Shown: in pieces, positions 32,775-40,555 of the stretch
Layout of the letters: each line of letters opens with the position of its first letter
How positions within the stretch are numbered: position 1 is the first letter of the stretch
Assembly: GCA_021776805.1 (NCBI GenBank)
Contig: JAJFFD010000126.1
Coordinates: 1-41,464, forward strand
Direction of reading: 5' to 3'
Length of the DNA: 41,464 bases
Source: Planctomycetota bacterium
Lineage (GTDB): Bacteria > Planctomycetota > UBA1135 > UBA2386
Translations under genes and position numbers: made by a program
The notes under the pieces: generated by a model
Database searches by the model: none
Told to the model about the DNA's origin: nothing
What the model saw: only the letters and a program-made list of their open reading frames with translations

Positions 32775-33817
32775 TGCTTAGCCCGTCGAAGACCAGGCAG
32801 GCGACGGCGCTAGCGCTGCTTCTCTTCTGCGCGGCCTGTTCGACGGGGGATGTTGTAGCGCCGCCGCATGAGCAGGCTGGCGGGAGCGAATCCGGGATCG
32901 GGCGTCTCGACCCTTCGCATGCCTTTTACTACCCCGCCGACATGTTGCCGGTCGAAGATGGTCGAGTCCTTGCTGAGACAAGTATCGGCGAAGTTCGCGA
33001 AGGACAGCTGCGTAGGTACCAGGCGGGCAGGGGCGCTGCGGGGAGTCTCGACGACTTGATCTTTGACCTGTTGTTGGTGGCTGAATGCCGGGAGAGAGGC
33101 TTGGGCGCAGCTGCTCCCTTGCTGGCGAGAAGCGCCGCTGCGCAGCGATATCTGGCATCCGGGCGGAAGCAGGAGAGCTCTGGCGACCGCAAGCAGCAGC
33201 GCAAGTTTGCCAACGACGCTCTGCGTAACAACCGTATCGATGCCCTCGTGCGTGCGGATCGGAAGATTCCCGAGCCTGCGATTCGCGCGCTTTTCGAGCG
33301 GCGCTATGGCCCTGGAGGTCGGCGCCTCTTGCTCTGCCAGATCTTTCTGTCCTTCAAATCCAGCGCAGAGCAGCTGCGTGCCATGGGCAAGCCATCGGAC
33401 CGCGCCGCGGCCAAGATTTTCACAGCAGCGAGGGCGGAGGCGATTTGCCAGCAACTGCAGGCTGGGGAGAGCTTCACCTCGCTACTCAGCGAGTCGGACC
33501 ATGCGGCAACACGCGCCGCACTCGCGGACCCGGAGACGGTTGCATCCGCCGGCCAGCTCTGGGATACGGAATTGCAGCGCCTGGGATCTCGGGTCACCGG
33601 CGCGTTCCCGGAGCTCGATATCGGAGAAGTGTCAGGGCTTCTGGAGAGCCGTGTCGGCATTCATCTCTTCCAGGTCCTGCGAGTCAAATCCACCGACTTT
33701 GACGAGGTGGAAGAGCAGATCCAGCGGGAGTTGCTCCACGGTCCGGCATCCGAATCGGAAGTTCGTGATCTGCGACGATCCCTCGCGAGAAAGTACTCGC
33801 AGCGCGTCCTGCGCTAG
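32774..33817 (+). CDS. Parvulin-like lipoprotein, probably catalytically degenerate
   Basis: The 347-residue protein starts MLSPSKTRQATALALLLFCA followed by ACSTG, a lipoprotein signal with Cys after C-A-A. Residues about 60-170 are helical like the N-terminal part of SurA/PrsA chaperones. Residues about 180-310 resemble a parvulin domain: RRLLLCQIFLSFKSSAEQLR, AEAICQQLQAGESFTSLLSE, ELDIGEVSGLLESRVGIHLF, QVLRV. The first parvulin histidine (usual H-I-L) is Gln here (CQIFL), while the last (G-x-H) is kept, so isomerase activity is doubtful. It is coupled by a one-base overlap to the unknown membrane protein upstream and may fold or hold a partner of it. Its stop shares CTAG with the convergent gene. 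Confidence 0.72.
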   Translation: MLSPSKTRQATALALLLFCAACSTGDVVAPPHEQAGGSESGIGRLDPSHAFYYPADMLPVEDGRVLAETSIGEVREGQLRRYQAGRGAAGSLDDLIFDLLLVAECRERGLGAAAPLLARSAAAQRYLASGRKQESSGDRKQQRKFANDALRNNRIDALVRADRKIPEPAIRALFERRYGPGGRRLLLCQIFLSFKSSAEQLRAMGKPSDRAAAKIFTAARAEAICQQLQAGESFTSLLSESDHAATRAALADPETVASAGQLWDTELQRLGSRVTGAFPELDIGEVSGLLESRVGIHLFQVLRVKSTDFDEVEEQIQRELLHGPASESEVRDLRRSLARKYSQRVLR

Positions 33818-34224
33818 CCAGATTGCTCCTTTTCTTCGAGCTTCTCGAGCCAGGGCCTGGCCTCCTGCATGCTGCGAAAAATGCTGATCTGCATGGGGGA
33901 GTCGAGCTCTGTGCGCTGCTGCCACATGCGCGCCATGCCGAAGGCCACATCCGTGGCCATGACCAAAGCCAGCGGGGTCGCGCCGGTGCGTTCAGCTAGA
34001 GAGATTACGCTCTCGGCGATCTGATGGACGTCTTCGACGGTCAGCTGATTGGTGATTGCCCGGCTGTGGTCGATGAGGATTGGCGTCCCGGGCTGCCAAT
34101 CTCGGTGCCGGAGCAGCTCCGAGGTGAAGGCAGCGATGCGCTCAGCGCTGGCGACTCCCCTGGTTGTGACCGTGAAGAGCCTGGGCTGGCTGCGGAATCT
34201 GATCTCGTATTCCACATCCCGCAT
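33814..34224 (-). CDS. SpoIIAA/STAS-like small protein
   Basis: The 136-residue cytoplasmic protein (MRDVEYEIRFRSQPRLFTVT) alternates strands and helices. After an opening beta hairpin come IAAFTSELLRHRDWQPGTPI, LIDHSRAITNQLTVEDVHQI and TPLALVMATDVAFGMARMWQ. This matches the general plan of SpoIIAA-like or STAS/SEC14-like proteins, where PxLIDxS is the phospho-site region and VxxxxVAFGMARM the following element. Whether Ser in IDHS is modified is not known. The ATG chosen begins the structured part; the frame upstream is poor coding. It is divergent from the DUF4920-like lipoprotein and convergent with the parvulin-like gene. Confidence 0.72.
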   Translation of the reverse strand: MRDVEYEIRFRSQPRLFTVTTRGVASAERIAAFTSELLRHRDWQPGTPILIDHSRAITNQLTVEDVHQIAESVISLAERTGATPLALVMATDVAFGMARMWQQRTELDSPMQISIFRSMQEARPWLEKLEEKEQSG

Positions 34225-34248
34225 GATAGCGGATCCCAGAGCAGTCCA

Positions 34249-34262
34249 GGCATGCCCATGCC
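34249..34262. promoter_or_regulatory. GGCATG-CC-CATGCC dyad in divergent gap
   Basis: A perfect six-two-six inverted repeat lies in the 136-base gap between the SpoIIAA-like and DUF4920-like genes, 25 bases upstream of the former. It could bind a dimeric regulator; no promoter boxes confirm it. Confidence 0.25.
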
Positions 34263-34360
34263 AACGAAAGAAGCTATGCTGAGCAGCGTTCTCCAGCTGC
34301 CGTAGACTGTGTCCAGGCTGCGGCCCTCGAGCCCAACCGTCACCATTGAGTGTAAGAACC

Positions 34361-34828
34361 GTGAAAACCCTCGTATTGACCCTCTCCTGCCTTCTTCTAG
34401 CCAGCTGCAAGTCCAGCGCTCCTGCACTCCCCCAGGGAGAGCGCGTCGGGGAAGAAATCGTCTCCCAGGAGACCATCCTCTTCGCGACCGCCCACAGTAA
34501 TCCTAGCGCCTACTATGACCGTACTTTGCTGGTCGAAGCGACGGCCACCGCGGTTTGCCAGAGTAAGGGCTGCTGGATCCAAATCGAGGACCAGGGCGAG
34601 CAGGCCATGGTGCGCTGGGAGACTGGCTGTGATGGCAAGTATGCCTTCCCCAAGGATCTCGCTGGGCAGCGGGTTCTCATCCAGGGCTCCTTCTATCCCA
34701 AGACCATCTCCGAAGAGGATGCCAAGCATCTCGAAGAGGAAGCAGGCAAGGGATTGAAGATTGAGCGAGAAACTTATGAGCTCAATGCATCCGCGATCCT
34801 AATCCTCGACGAGAAGCCGAAGCGCTAG
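34361..34828 (+). CDS. DUF4920-like lipoprotein
   Basis: This 155-residue protein begins at GTG: MKTLVLTLSCLLLASCKSS, lipobox L-A-S-C. A TTG fifteen bases upstream in frame adds only a few residues and has no better ribosome site. The mature protein contains YYDRTLLVEATATAVCQSKG, CWIQIEDQGEQAMVRW and FPKDLAGQRVLIQGSFYPKT. This is the pattern of the DUF4920 / OB-like domain in which a C-x-x-x-G-C-W-x-x motif is conserved. The two close cysteines might bind metal or form a disulphide. Its function in this family is not established. It ends 10 bases from the convergent ion channel stop. Confidence 0.83.
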   Translation: MKTLVLTLSCLLLASCKSSAPALPQGERVGEEIVSQETILFATAHSNPSAYYDRTLLVEATATAVCQSKGCWIQIEDQGEQAMVRWETGCDGKYAFPKDLAGQRVLIQGSFYPKTISEEDAKHLEEEAGKGLKIERETYELNASAILILDEKPKR

Positions 34829-34838
34829 ACCGGCGAAC

Positions 34839-35537
34839 TCAGCTCGGTCGCAGCGTCAAGGCGGCCAGCCGCTTGCCAACCAGGAAGGCCACCAGCACGG
34901 TCAGGTAGAACTGGCCGATGCATGCCTCCAGGTAGGCAACGGCCTGAGCGAAGGGGCGTACAGGTGTGATGTCGCCGTAGCCCAATGTCGTCAGGGTGAC
35001 GAAGCTGTAGAAGTTTGCTTCCATGGCTGCGATGGTTTCGCCTGCACCTAGCTTGAAAGAGCCAGGGAAGGCCAGGTCGATGAGTCTGAAGAGGATGCCG
35101 AAGGCGATCCCCATCAGAAGATAGGCAGCGCCGGCGCCGCGGAGGCGATCGCGAGTGATCTCGCCAACGAAGACGTCCTGCAGGATGAATCCCGTCATGG
35201 CGAGGAAGCCGAAGACCGACAGCAGGTCAGCCGTGACACTGGTAACGAGCCAGATCGTGCTGCCCGCCGTCAGGTTCTGGGTCCAGAAGCTCAGGGCGAG
35301 AACCAGAATCCATGTGCTCGTGCCGATGATCCTCATTCGCCGGTTGTGACAGACTGCTTGAACTCCGCCGATCAAGACGATGGCCATTAGGATCGTCATG
35401 GCCACATCTCTGCCATCGAGATCCAATTCTCTCTGCAGGGGGAGCAGGAGCACGAACCCGATTAGCGCCAGCAAGAGGAATAGGTACTTGGATTCAGGTC
35501 TAGTCGTGGGACGCGGGGCATCGGCATGGACATTCAT
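34839..35537 (-). CDS. Potassium-channel-like protein (two-pore-helix ion channel)
   Basis: This 232-residue inner-membrane protein has the K+ selectivity filter FYSFVTLTTLGYGDITPV (TTLGYGD) between its last two helices. About six helices are visible: YLFLLLALIGFVLLLPLQ, VAMTILMAIVLIGGVQAV, then WILVLALSF and VFGFLAMTGFILQDVFVG, then AYLLMGIAFGILFRLIDLAF, and after the filter AYLEACIGQFYLTVLVAFLV. No arginine-rich voltage-sensor helix and no ligand-binding domain are seen, so gating is unclear. Family: ion_trans_2 (bacterial K+ channel). It is divergent from the TPR lipoprotein with 93 bases between. Confidence 0.9.
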   Translation of the reverse strand: MNVHADAPRPTTRPESKYLFLLLALIGFVLLLPLQRELDLDGRDVAMTILMAIVLIGGVQAVCHNRRMRIIGTSTWILVLALSFWTQNLTAGSTIWLVTSVTADLLSVFGFLAMTGFILQDVFVGEITRDRLRGAGAAYLLMGIAFGILFRLIDLAFPGSFKLGAGETIAAMEANFYSFVTLTTLGYGDITPVRPFAQAVAYLEACIGQFYLTVLVAFLVGKRLAALTLRPS

Positions 35538-35630
35538 GCCGGCATATTAGTTCAGATTAGGTTGGCTTCGACCCTGAGCCTGCCTCGGGCTATCCTCTCC
35601 GCCTCGCTCATCGACCAACCAGGAAGAATC

Positions 35631-37280
35631 ATGCGCATTCTGACCCTCGCCTTCCTCGCCAGTGGCCTCCTTCTGGCCTCTTGCGGAAGTAGCTCCAGCT
35701 TCCAGACCCGCAGCCTTTCCCATCGCGAAATCACCACCAACTCGGAGACTGCGCAGCGCCTTTTCGATGAAGGGCTCATGCTCTGCTGGGGTTTCAACCA
35801 CGATGAAGCAATCGCCACCTTCGAAAGGGCCACCGAGGCCGATCCGGACTGCGCCATGGCCTGGTGGGGGATGGCCTATGCCCTGGGGCCCAACATCAAC
35901 GGGCCTCTCACGGACATGGAGCGAGCTGGTCGTGCATACAAGGCTGCGCGGCGGGCCATGACTCTCGCTGGTCCCACCAGTGATGTGGAGAAGGCCCTGA
36001 TCATGGCCGCGAATGCCCGCTTCGAAGCGGAGCCTGATGTGGAGCGGAAGGATTTGGACCTCGCCTATGCCATGGAGATGCGCGAGGTCTACAAGCGCTT
36101 TCCCAACGACTCGGATGTTGGCGTCCTCTACGCGGACTCGCTGATGCTGTTATCACGCAAGTGGCGTCAATGGCCCGAAGGGGATGATCGTGGGCCATAC
36201 ACCGATGAAATCGTCGCCACCCTGGAGAAGGTGTTGGCGAGCCACCCGGAGCACGCCGGCGTCAATCACTTCTACATCCACTCCGTCGAGGCATCGACCA
36301 GTCCTGAGCGCGCCCTGCCTGCTTCTGATCGACTGGCCACCCTCGTGCCGGATTCGGGGCATCTCCTGCATATGCCCTCGCACATCTACATTCGGCTGGG
36401 AGCCTACCGGAAGGCCATCGCAGTGAATGAACGAGCCGTCGCGGCCGACGATTTTTTCTTTGCTTCATCTGGCCCCCAGGGCATCTACCACTACTACCGG
36501 GCCCACAATGCGCACTTCCTGATCTGGGCCGCCATGTTCCAAGGGAACAAGAAGAAGGCGATGGAAGCGGCCTATGCCATGGTTGGCAAGCTGCCAAAGG
36601 AGGGCATGAGCACTCTGCCGCGTTCGGTGGAGTCGTATCTCTTCGTGCCCATGCACGTGATGATGCGCTTCGGTCTCTGGGAAGAGATCCTCGCGGAGGA
36701 AAAGCCAGAGGAGCAATACTCCATCGCCGTTGCTCTGTATCACCACGCGCGCGCCGTGGCATACGCCAACTCCGGTCGCCTGGATCAAGCGACTTCGGAG
36801 GCCAAGCTCTTCGAGGAGGTGGCTGCTACCATCCCGGAGGACAAGCAGGTCCGCCGGGCTCCGGTGAAGACCATCCTCAACATCGCTCGCTACATGATGC
36901 GTGGGGAGATCCTGTTCAAGCAGGGTAAGCGTGAGGAGGCATTCGTTGCCCTGCGCCGCGCCGTCGAGGAAGAGGACACGATCCCCTACTCGGAGCCGCC
37001 GGGTTGGATGCAGCCCATGCGCCATGCCTTGGGCGCCCTGCTTCTGGAGGATGGCAGAGCTGCCGAGGCGGAGTCTGTCTACCGTGAAGACCTGGCCCAG
37101 CATGCGGAGAATGGCTGGTCCCTCCTGGGCCTGGCGGAGAGCCTGAGTTTGCAGGGAAAGAGCTCGGAGGCCCAGGCGGTTGACGTGAGATTCCGCCTGG
37201 CATGGGCGGATGCGGACACGGAGATCACGGCTTCCTGCTTCTGCCGCGTCGAGAACGGAGTCGAGTCTCTAGCCAGGTAA
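35631..37280 (+). CDS. TPR lipoprotein with conserved His motifs
   Basis: The 549-residue protein starts [20 protein letters not shown], lipobox L-A-S-C, with AGGAAG just upstream of the ATG. The mature part is a TPR solenoid: ETAQRLFDEGLMLCWGFNHD, EAIATFERATEADPDCAMAW. It carries the highly conserved sequence NHFYIHSVEAS, DSGHLLHMPSHIYIRLGAYR and FFFASSGPQGIYHYYRAHNA, which contains many histidines. These marks define a known uncharacterised class of secreted TPR proteins found in several bacterial phyla. Clustered His (YIH, GHLLH, PSH, HYYR, NAH) could bind metal, which is inference. It is followed by the MscS gene after 37 bases, on the same strand. Confidence 0.85.
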   Translation: MRILTLAFLASGLLLASCGSSSSFQTRSLSHREITTNSETAQRLFDEGLMLCWGFNHDEAIATFERATEADPDCAMAWWGMAYALGPNINGPLTDMERAGRAYKAARRAMTLAGPTSDVEKALIMAANARFEAEPDVERKDLDLAYAMEMREVYKRFPNDSDVGVLYADSLMLLSRKWRQWPEGDDRGPYTDEIVATLEKVLASHPEHAGVNHFYIHSVEASTSPERALPASDRLATLVPDSGHLLHMPSHIYIRLGAYRKAIAVNERAVAADDFFFASSGPQGIYHYYRAHNAHFLIWAAMFQGNKKKAMEAAYAMVGKLPKEGMSTLPRSVESYLFVPMHVMMRFGLWEEILAEEKPEEQYSIAVALYHHARAVAYANSGRLDQATSEAKLFEEVAATIPEDKQVRRAPVKTILNIARYMMRGEILFKQGKREEAFVALRRAVEEEDTIPYSEPPGWMQPMRHALGALLLEDGRAAEAESVYREDLAQHAENGWSLLGLAESLSLQGKSSEAQAVDVRFRLAWADADTEITASCFCRVENGVESLAR

Positions 37281-37317
37281 CCTTCACCAGGGCTGAGGAA
37301 TGCCTTAGCTTGGTGGA

Positions 37318-40300
37318 GTGAAGCCACTCCACTTCGGCCTCGCTGCCATCACTCTCGCACTGTCGGTTCTTGGGCAGGATCCTATTCAGGATCCTGAGGC
37401 TGCGCTTGCGACCGCGCAAACCCGATTGCAGGGTCTTGCTGATCCACAAACCGACGCGGACAAGGCTCAGCAGAAGGCGGTCAGTGCGCGGGTTTCCCTG
37501 CTCAGGGAGCTCATCGCTACGCGACAGGCGGCCGGCGCGCTGACGGCGGGGGACGATATCGGCCAACGTCGCGCCACGGCGGAGAGCGGCTTGCAGGTAG
37601 TGAAGGCTCTTCCGGCCCTGACGGCAGTTGCGCTCAGCGATCCTAGTGAAGTGACCGGCCACGAAGACGCGCAGCGGGAGGCAACTCGAGACAGAGATGC
37701 GAAGCAAGATGCCCTCGCCGCGCTCGAGGCTCGAAGAAGCACGCTAGGTGATGAGCGCCGAAATCTCCCGGATCGAAGAGCTGATTTGGCACCCCGGCTA
37801 AATGCCAAGCCTGCGGATGATGATCTTTCGGGCCAGTACGCCCTCGAGAATGCCAAGCTCGAAGCAGAGGTCATCAAGGAGCGGGAGAAGTACATCGACG
37901 ATGTCGGTCCCGTGGATGCCGCCTTGAAGCCGGTTCTGCAGTTGGAGCTCGACCTTGCCGAAGCCCATCTCGCTCGCGCCAAGAAGAGCCTGGAGCTCGC
38001 CCGCGGGGACGCGACACGGCTCCGAGATGCAGAGGCTGCGACGGCACGAGCTCAGGCCGAAGAAGCGGAACGGGCGGCTGCTGCGGAGACGGATCCCATT
38101 GAGATTTTTCACCAGCGAATCTCAGCCGAGATCCAGAGAAGCACCGCGCAACGAGCTGCGATCGAGACCCGCACGGAGGGACTGAATACTCTCCAGGAAG
38201 AGGAGGCCGAAGCCCTGCGTTGGGTTGAGAACGAGACCAAGCGCGTTCGCAAGCGCATGGATCTGCGTGGCGAACGTGATATCGAAGTGGCGCGGCGTAC
38301 CTTGACCAGCGTCGAGCGCAGCCAAGATCGCCTCGAGCGATTGATTGCTCCACGGGTCGAGAAGGACGGCGACGATTTTCGGGGTAGCCTGGCGAACCTG
38401 CTCGATCGACTCTTCGATCTCCAATTGCCGGAGGAAGAGAACCCGGAGCTCGAGAAACTCCTCGAGAAGGTGCGGACTGACAATCCTGACAGAATCGAGG
38501 CTGCGAAGACTGCCTTCGATACGGAGGTCAATGGGGAAGCGGGGCTAGAAGCCGTTCTACGGGCCGAGCGACTCAGCATCGAAGCCGCTCAGGACGTTCT
38601 CGAAGCGATCGACTCCAAGATTACTGAACGTCGCACGGGCCTCGCAAGTCTGAGCCATGAGATCAACACCCAGTTGATCTGGCGTCGCGACGAACCCCTC
38701 CTGGGCCTCGATCTCAGCTCCAAGCTTAGCCGTGATCTGGATGATCTCGCGACTGGAGCGACCAGTGATGCGGCCGGCGAGGCCTTCCGCAGCACTCGAG
38801 AGGGCAACCTCAAACTCTCTCTTCTGGCTCTCGGTCTGCTCCTGATCGGCACCTGGTCCTTCTTCCGCAATGCCAAGCAGAAAACGCGGGCCCGGGTCGG
38901 CCTGGCATGGGTCGCCATGGCCTCTCTACGGCTCTTCCCGGTGCCGGCAGGGCTGATGCTTCTTGCCTTTGTTCTGCGCGCTGCCCCCGGGGATAGTGTC
39001 GCCCGCAATGTGGCGATCCTCTTCGAGCTGCTCGCCTGGTTGAGCTTTGCCAGACGTATCGGTTGGGAGCTGCTCCGGCCGCCGTCTGGCCTGGCCGTGC
39101 GTTTTCAGGTCATGCTCTCCGGAGTTGCCTCCCATCTTCTGCACTGTGCGCGGGTAGCGCTCTTCGGTGCGCAACTGACCTGGGCTCCGGCGGTCGCTCT
39201 CGAGAGCCAGCCCATGGGCCTGCATGGCCTGCCGCAACTGCTGTTCTTCGCCTGGTACGTGGTCTTCGCCTGCGTGCTGATGACCCTCTTCTCCAAGCGC
39301 AAGAAGTTGATGGGGGAGTGGGCGAGCACGGAGCCCGGCCTCGGCGTCTTTCTAGGCATCTTCCGATTCCTGGTGATCCCGTACCAGATCGGGATCATCG
39401 TCGCTGCTTCCATCGGTTACCAGGCCTTCGCCCGCTACACATCGCATCGCGTGATTTGGGTCACCGGCGTGGTCATCGCCCTCGCCTGGCTCTACGCCTT
39501 TTCCGTTCGCAGTCTGCAGGCCATGCTGGAGCGCGTCGCCAAGAGTGCGATTGCCAAGACAGATGGAGAGGATCAAGAGCCCGTGCTTCCGGCGCTCTCT
39601 TCTGGCCTGGCCCGCCCCCTCTCTCTGATGCTCATACTGGCGATTGCGATCCCTCTGGGATACTTCGCTGGCTTTGGCAGCCCACTGCGAGAACTCTTCA
39701 GCGGCATCAGTTTGGGCGTCGAGATCGCACCGGGTGAATTGCTCACCATGTGGGATGTGGTCATCGCGATCTCCGTGATCGTCGCCGGTCAGTTGGTGGG
39801 CAGCAACATCGGCAAGCTCTATGAGAATCTGATAGCTCCCTTGGTAGGCGAGCAGGAAAGGGGGGCCCGCTACGCGCTGATCACCCTCACCCGTTACGCG
39901 ATCATTTTTATCGCTTGGTCGGCGGCTCTACTGATTGTAGGAGTCAGCCTCGGCAGCATCGGCTGGTTGCTGACGGCGGTCTCTGTGGGCCTTGGCTTCG
40001 GATTGCAGGAGATCGTCGCCAATTTCATCAGTGGCCTCATCCTGCTCTTCGAGCGTCCCATTCGCGTTGGTGACACGATCACCGTCGGTCAGACCGGAGG
40101 GATCGTGGATAGCATCTCGATTCGTTCGACGGTGGTCACCAACTGGGAACGGCAGACGATCATCATCCCCAACAAGAACTTCGTCACTCAGAACCTGACC
40201 AACTGGACTCGCAACGACGAGATCATGCGCCGCAGCCTTTGCCTGCGGGTGAAGTACGGCGCCGATATCGAAAAGGTCCTGCGTATCTTGGATGAGGTCG

Positions 40301-40554
40301 TGGCTGCCCACCCCAAGGTGGAGAAGGAGCCTCCACATCGCATCTGGTTCGAGGAGTTCGGCGAGTTTGGCTTGGAATTGAAGATCTGGTTCTTCACATA
40401 CATCGATGATGGTCTGCGCACCAAGACCGAATTGCATGCGGCCATCTATGAGAGCTTCCGGCGCGAAGGCATCGAGTTTCCCGTGATCACTCGCGATCTC
40501 AGAGTCGAGGATTCGGAGGGCAACTACCCCATGTTGCCCTCGGGCGAATCCTAG
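37318..40554 (+). CDS. Large MscS/MscK-like mechanosensitive channel
   Basis: The 1078-residue protein begins at GTG with signal MKPLHFGLAAITLALSVLGQ. Residues about 25-490 are a long, highly charged coiled-coil-like periplasmic domain (ELDLAEAHLARAKKSLELAR, RDAEAATARAQAEEAERAAA). From about 498 to 880 come some ten helices, starting LKLSLLALGLLLIGTWSFF. The MscS core follows: GLGFGLQEIVANFISGLILL (pore helix, about 886-905), FERPIRVGDTITVGQTGGIV (beta domain), NWERQTIIIPNKNFVTQNLT, then the C-terminal cage with FVITRDLRV-like end. Known MscK/KefA channels have the same plan and release solutes under osmotic downshift. Length near 1,080 agrees with MscK. Confidence 0.9.
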   Translation: MKPLHFGLAAITLALSVLGQDPIQDPEAALATAQTRLQGLADPQTDADKAQQKAVSARVSLLRELIATRQAAGALTAGDDIGQRRATAESGLQVVKALPALTAVALSDPSEVTGHEDAQREATRDRDAKQDALAALEARRSTLGDERRNLPDRRADLAPRLNAKPADDDLSGQYALENAKLEAEVIKEREKYIDDVGPVDAALKPVLQLELDLAEAHLARAKKSLELARGDATRLRDAEAATARAQAEEAERAAAAETDPIEIFHQRISAEIQRSTAQRAAIETRTEGLNTLQEEEAEALRWVENETKRVRKRMDLRGERDIEVARRTLTSVERSQDRLERLIAPRVEKDGDDFRGSLANLLDRLFDLQLPEEENPELEKLLEKVRTDNPDRIEAAKTAFDTEVNGEAGLEAVLRAERLSIEAAQDVLEAIDSKITERRTGLASLSHEINTQLIWRRDEPLLGLDLSSKLSRDLDDLATGATSDAAGEAFRSTREGNLKLSLLALGLLLIGTWSFFRNAKQKTRARVGLAWVAMASLRLFPVPAGLMLLAFVLRAAPGDSVARNVAILFELLAWLSFARRIGWELLRPPSGLAVRFQVMLSGVASHLLHCARVALFGAQLTWAPAVALESQPMGLHGLPQLLFFAWYVVFACVLMTLFSKRKKLMGEWASTEPGLGVFLGIFRFLVIPYQIGIIVAASIGYQAFARYTSHRVIWVTGVVIALAWLYAFSVRSLQAMLERVAKSAIAKTDGEDQEPVLPALSSGLARPLSLMLILAIAIPLGYFAGFGSPLRELFSGISLGVEIAPGELLTMWDVVIAISVIVAGQLVGSNIGKLYENLIAPLVGEQERGARYALITLTRYAIIFIAWSAALLIVGVSLGSIGWLLTAVSVGLGFGLQEIVANFISGLILLFERPIRVGDTITVGQTGGIVDSISIRSTVVTNWERQTIIIPNKNFVTQNLTNWTRNDEIMRRSLCLRVKYGADIEKVLRILDEVVAAHPKVEKEPPHRIWFEEFGEFGLELKIWFFTYIDDGLRTKTELHAAIYESFRREGIEFPVITRDLRVEDSEGNYPMLPSGES

Positions 40555-40555
40555 C

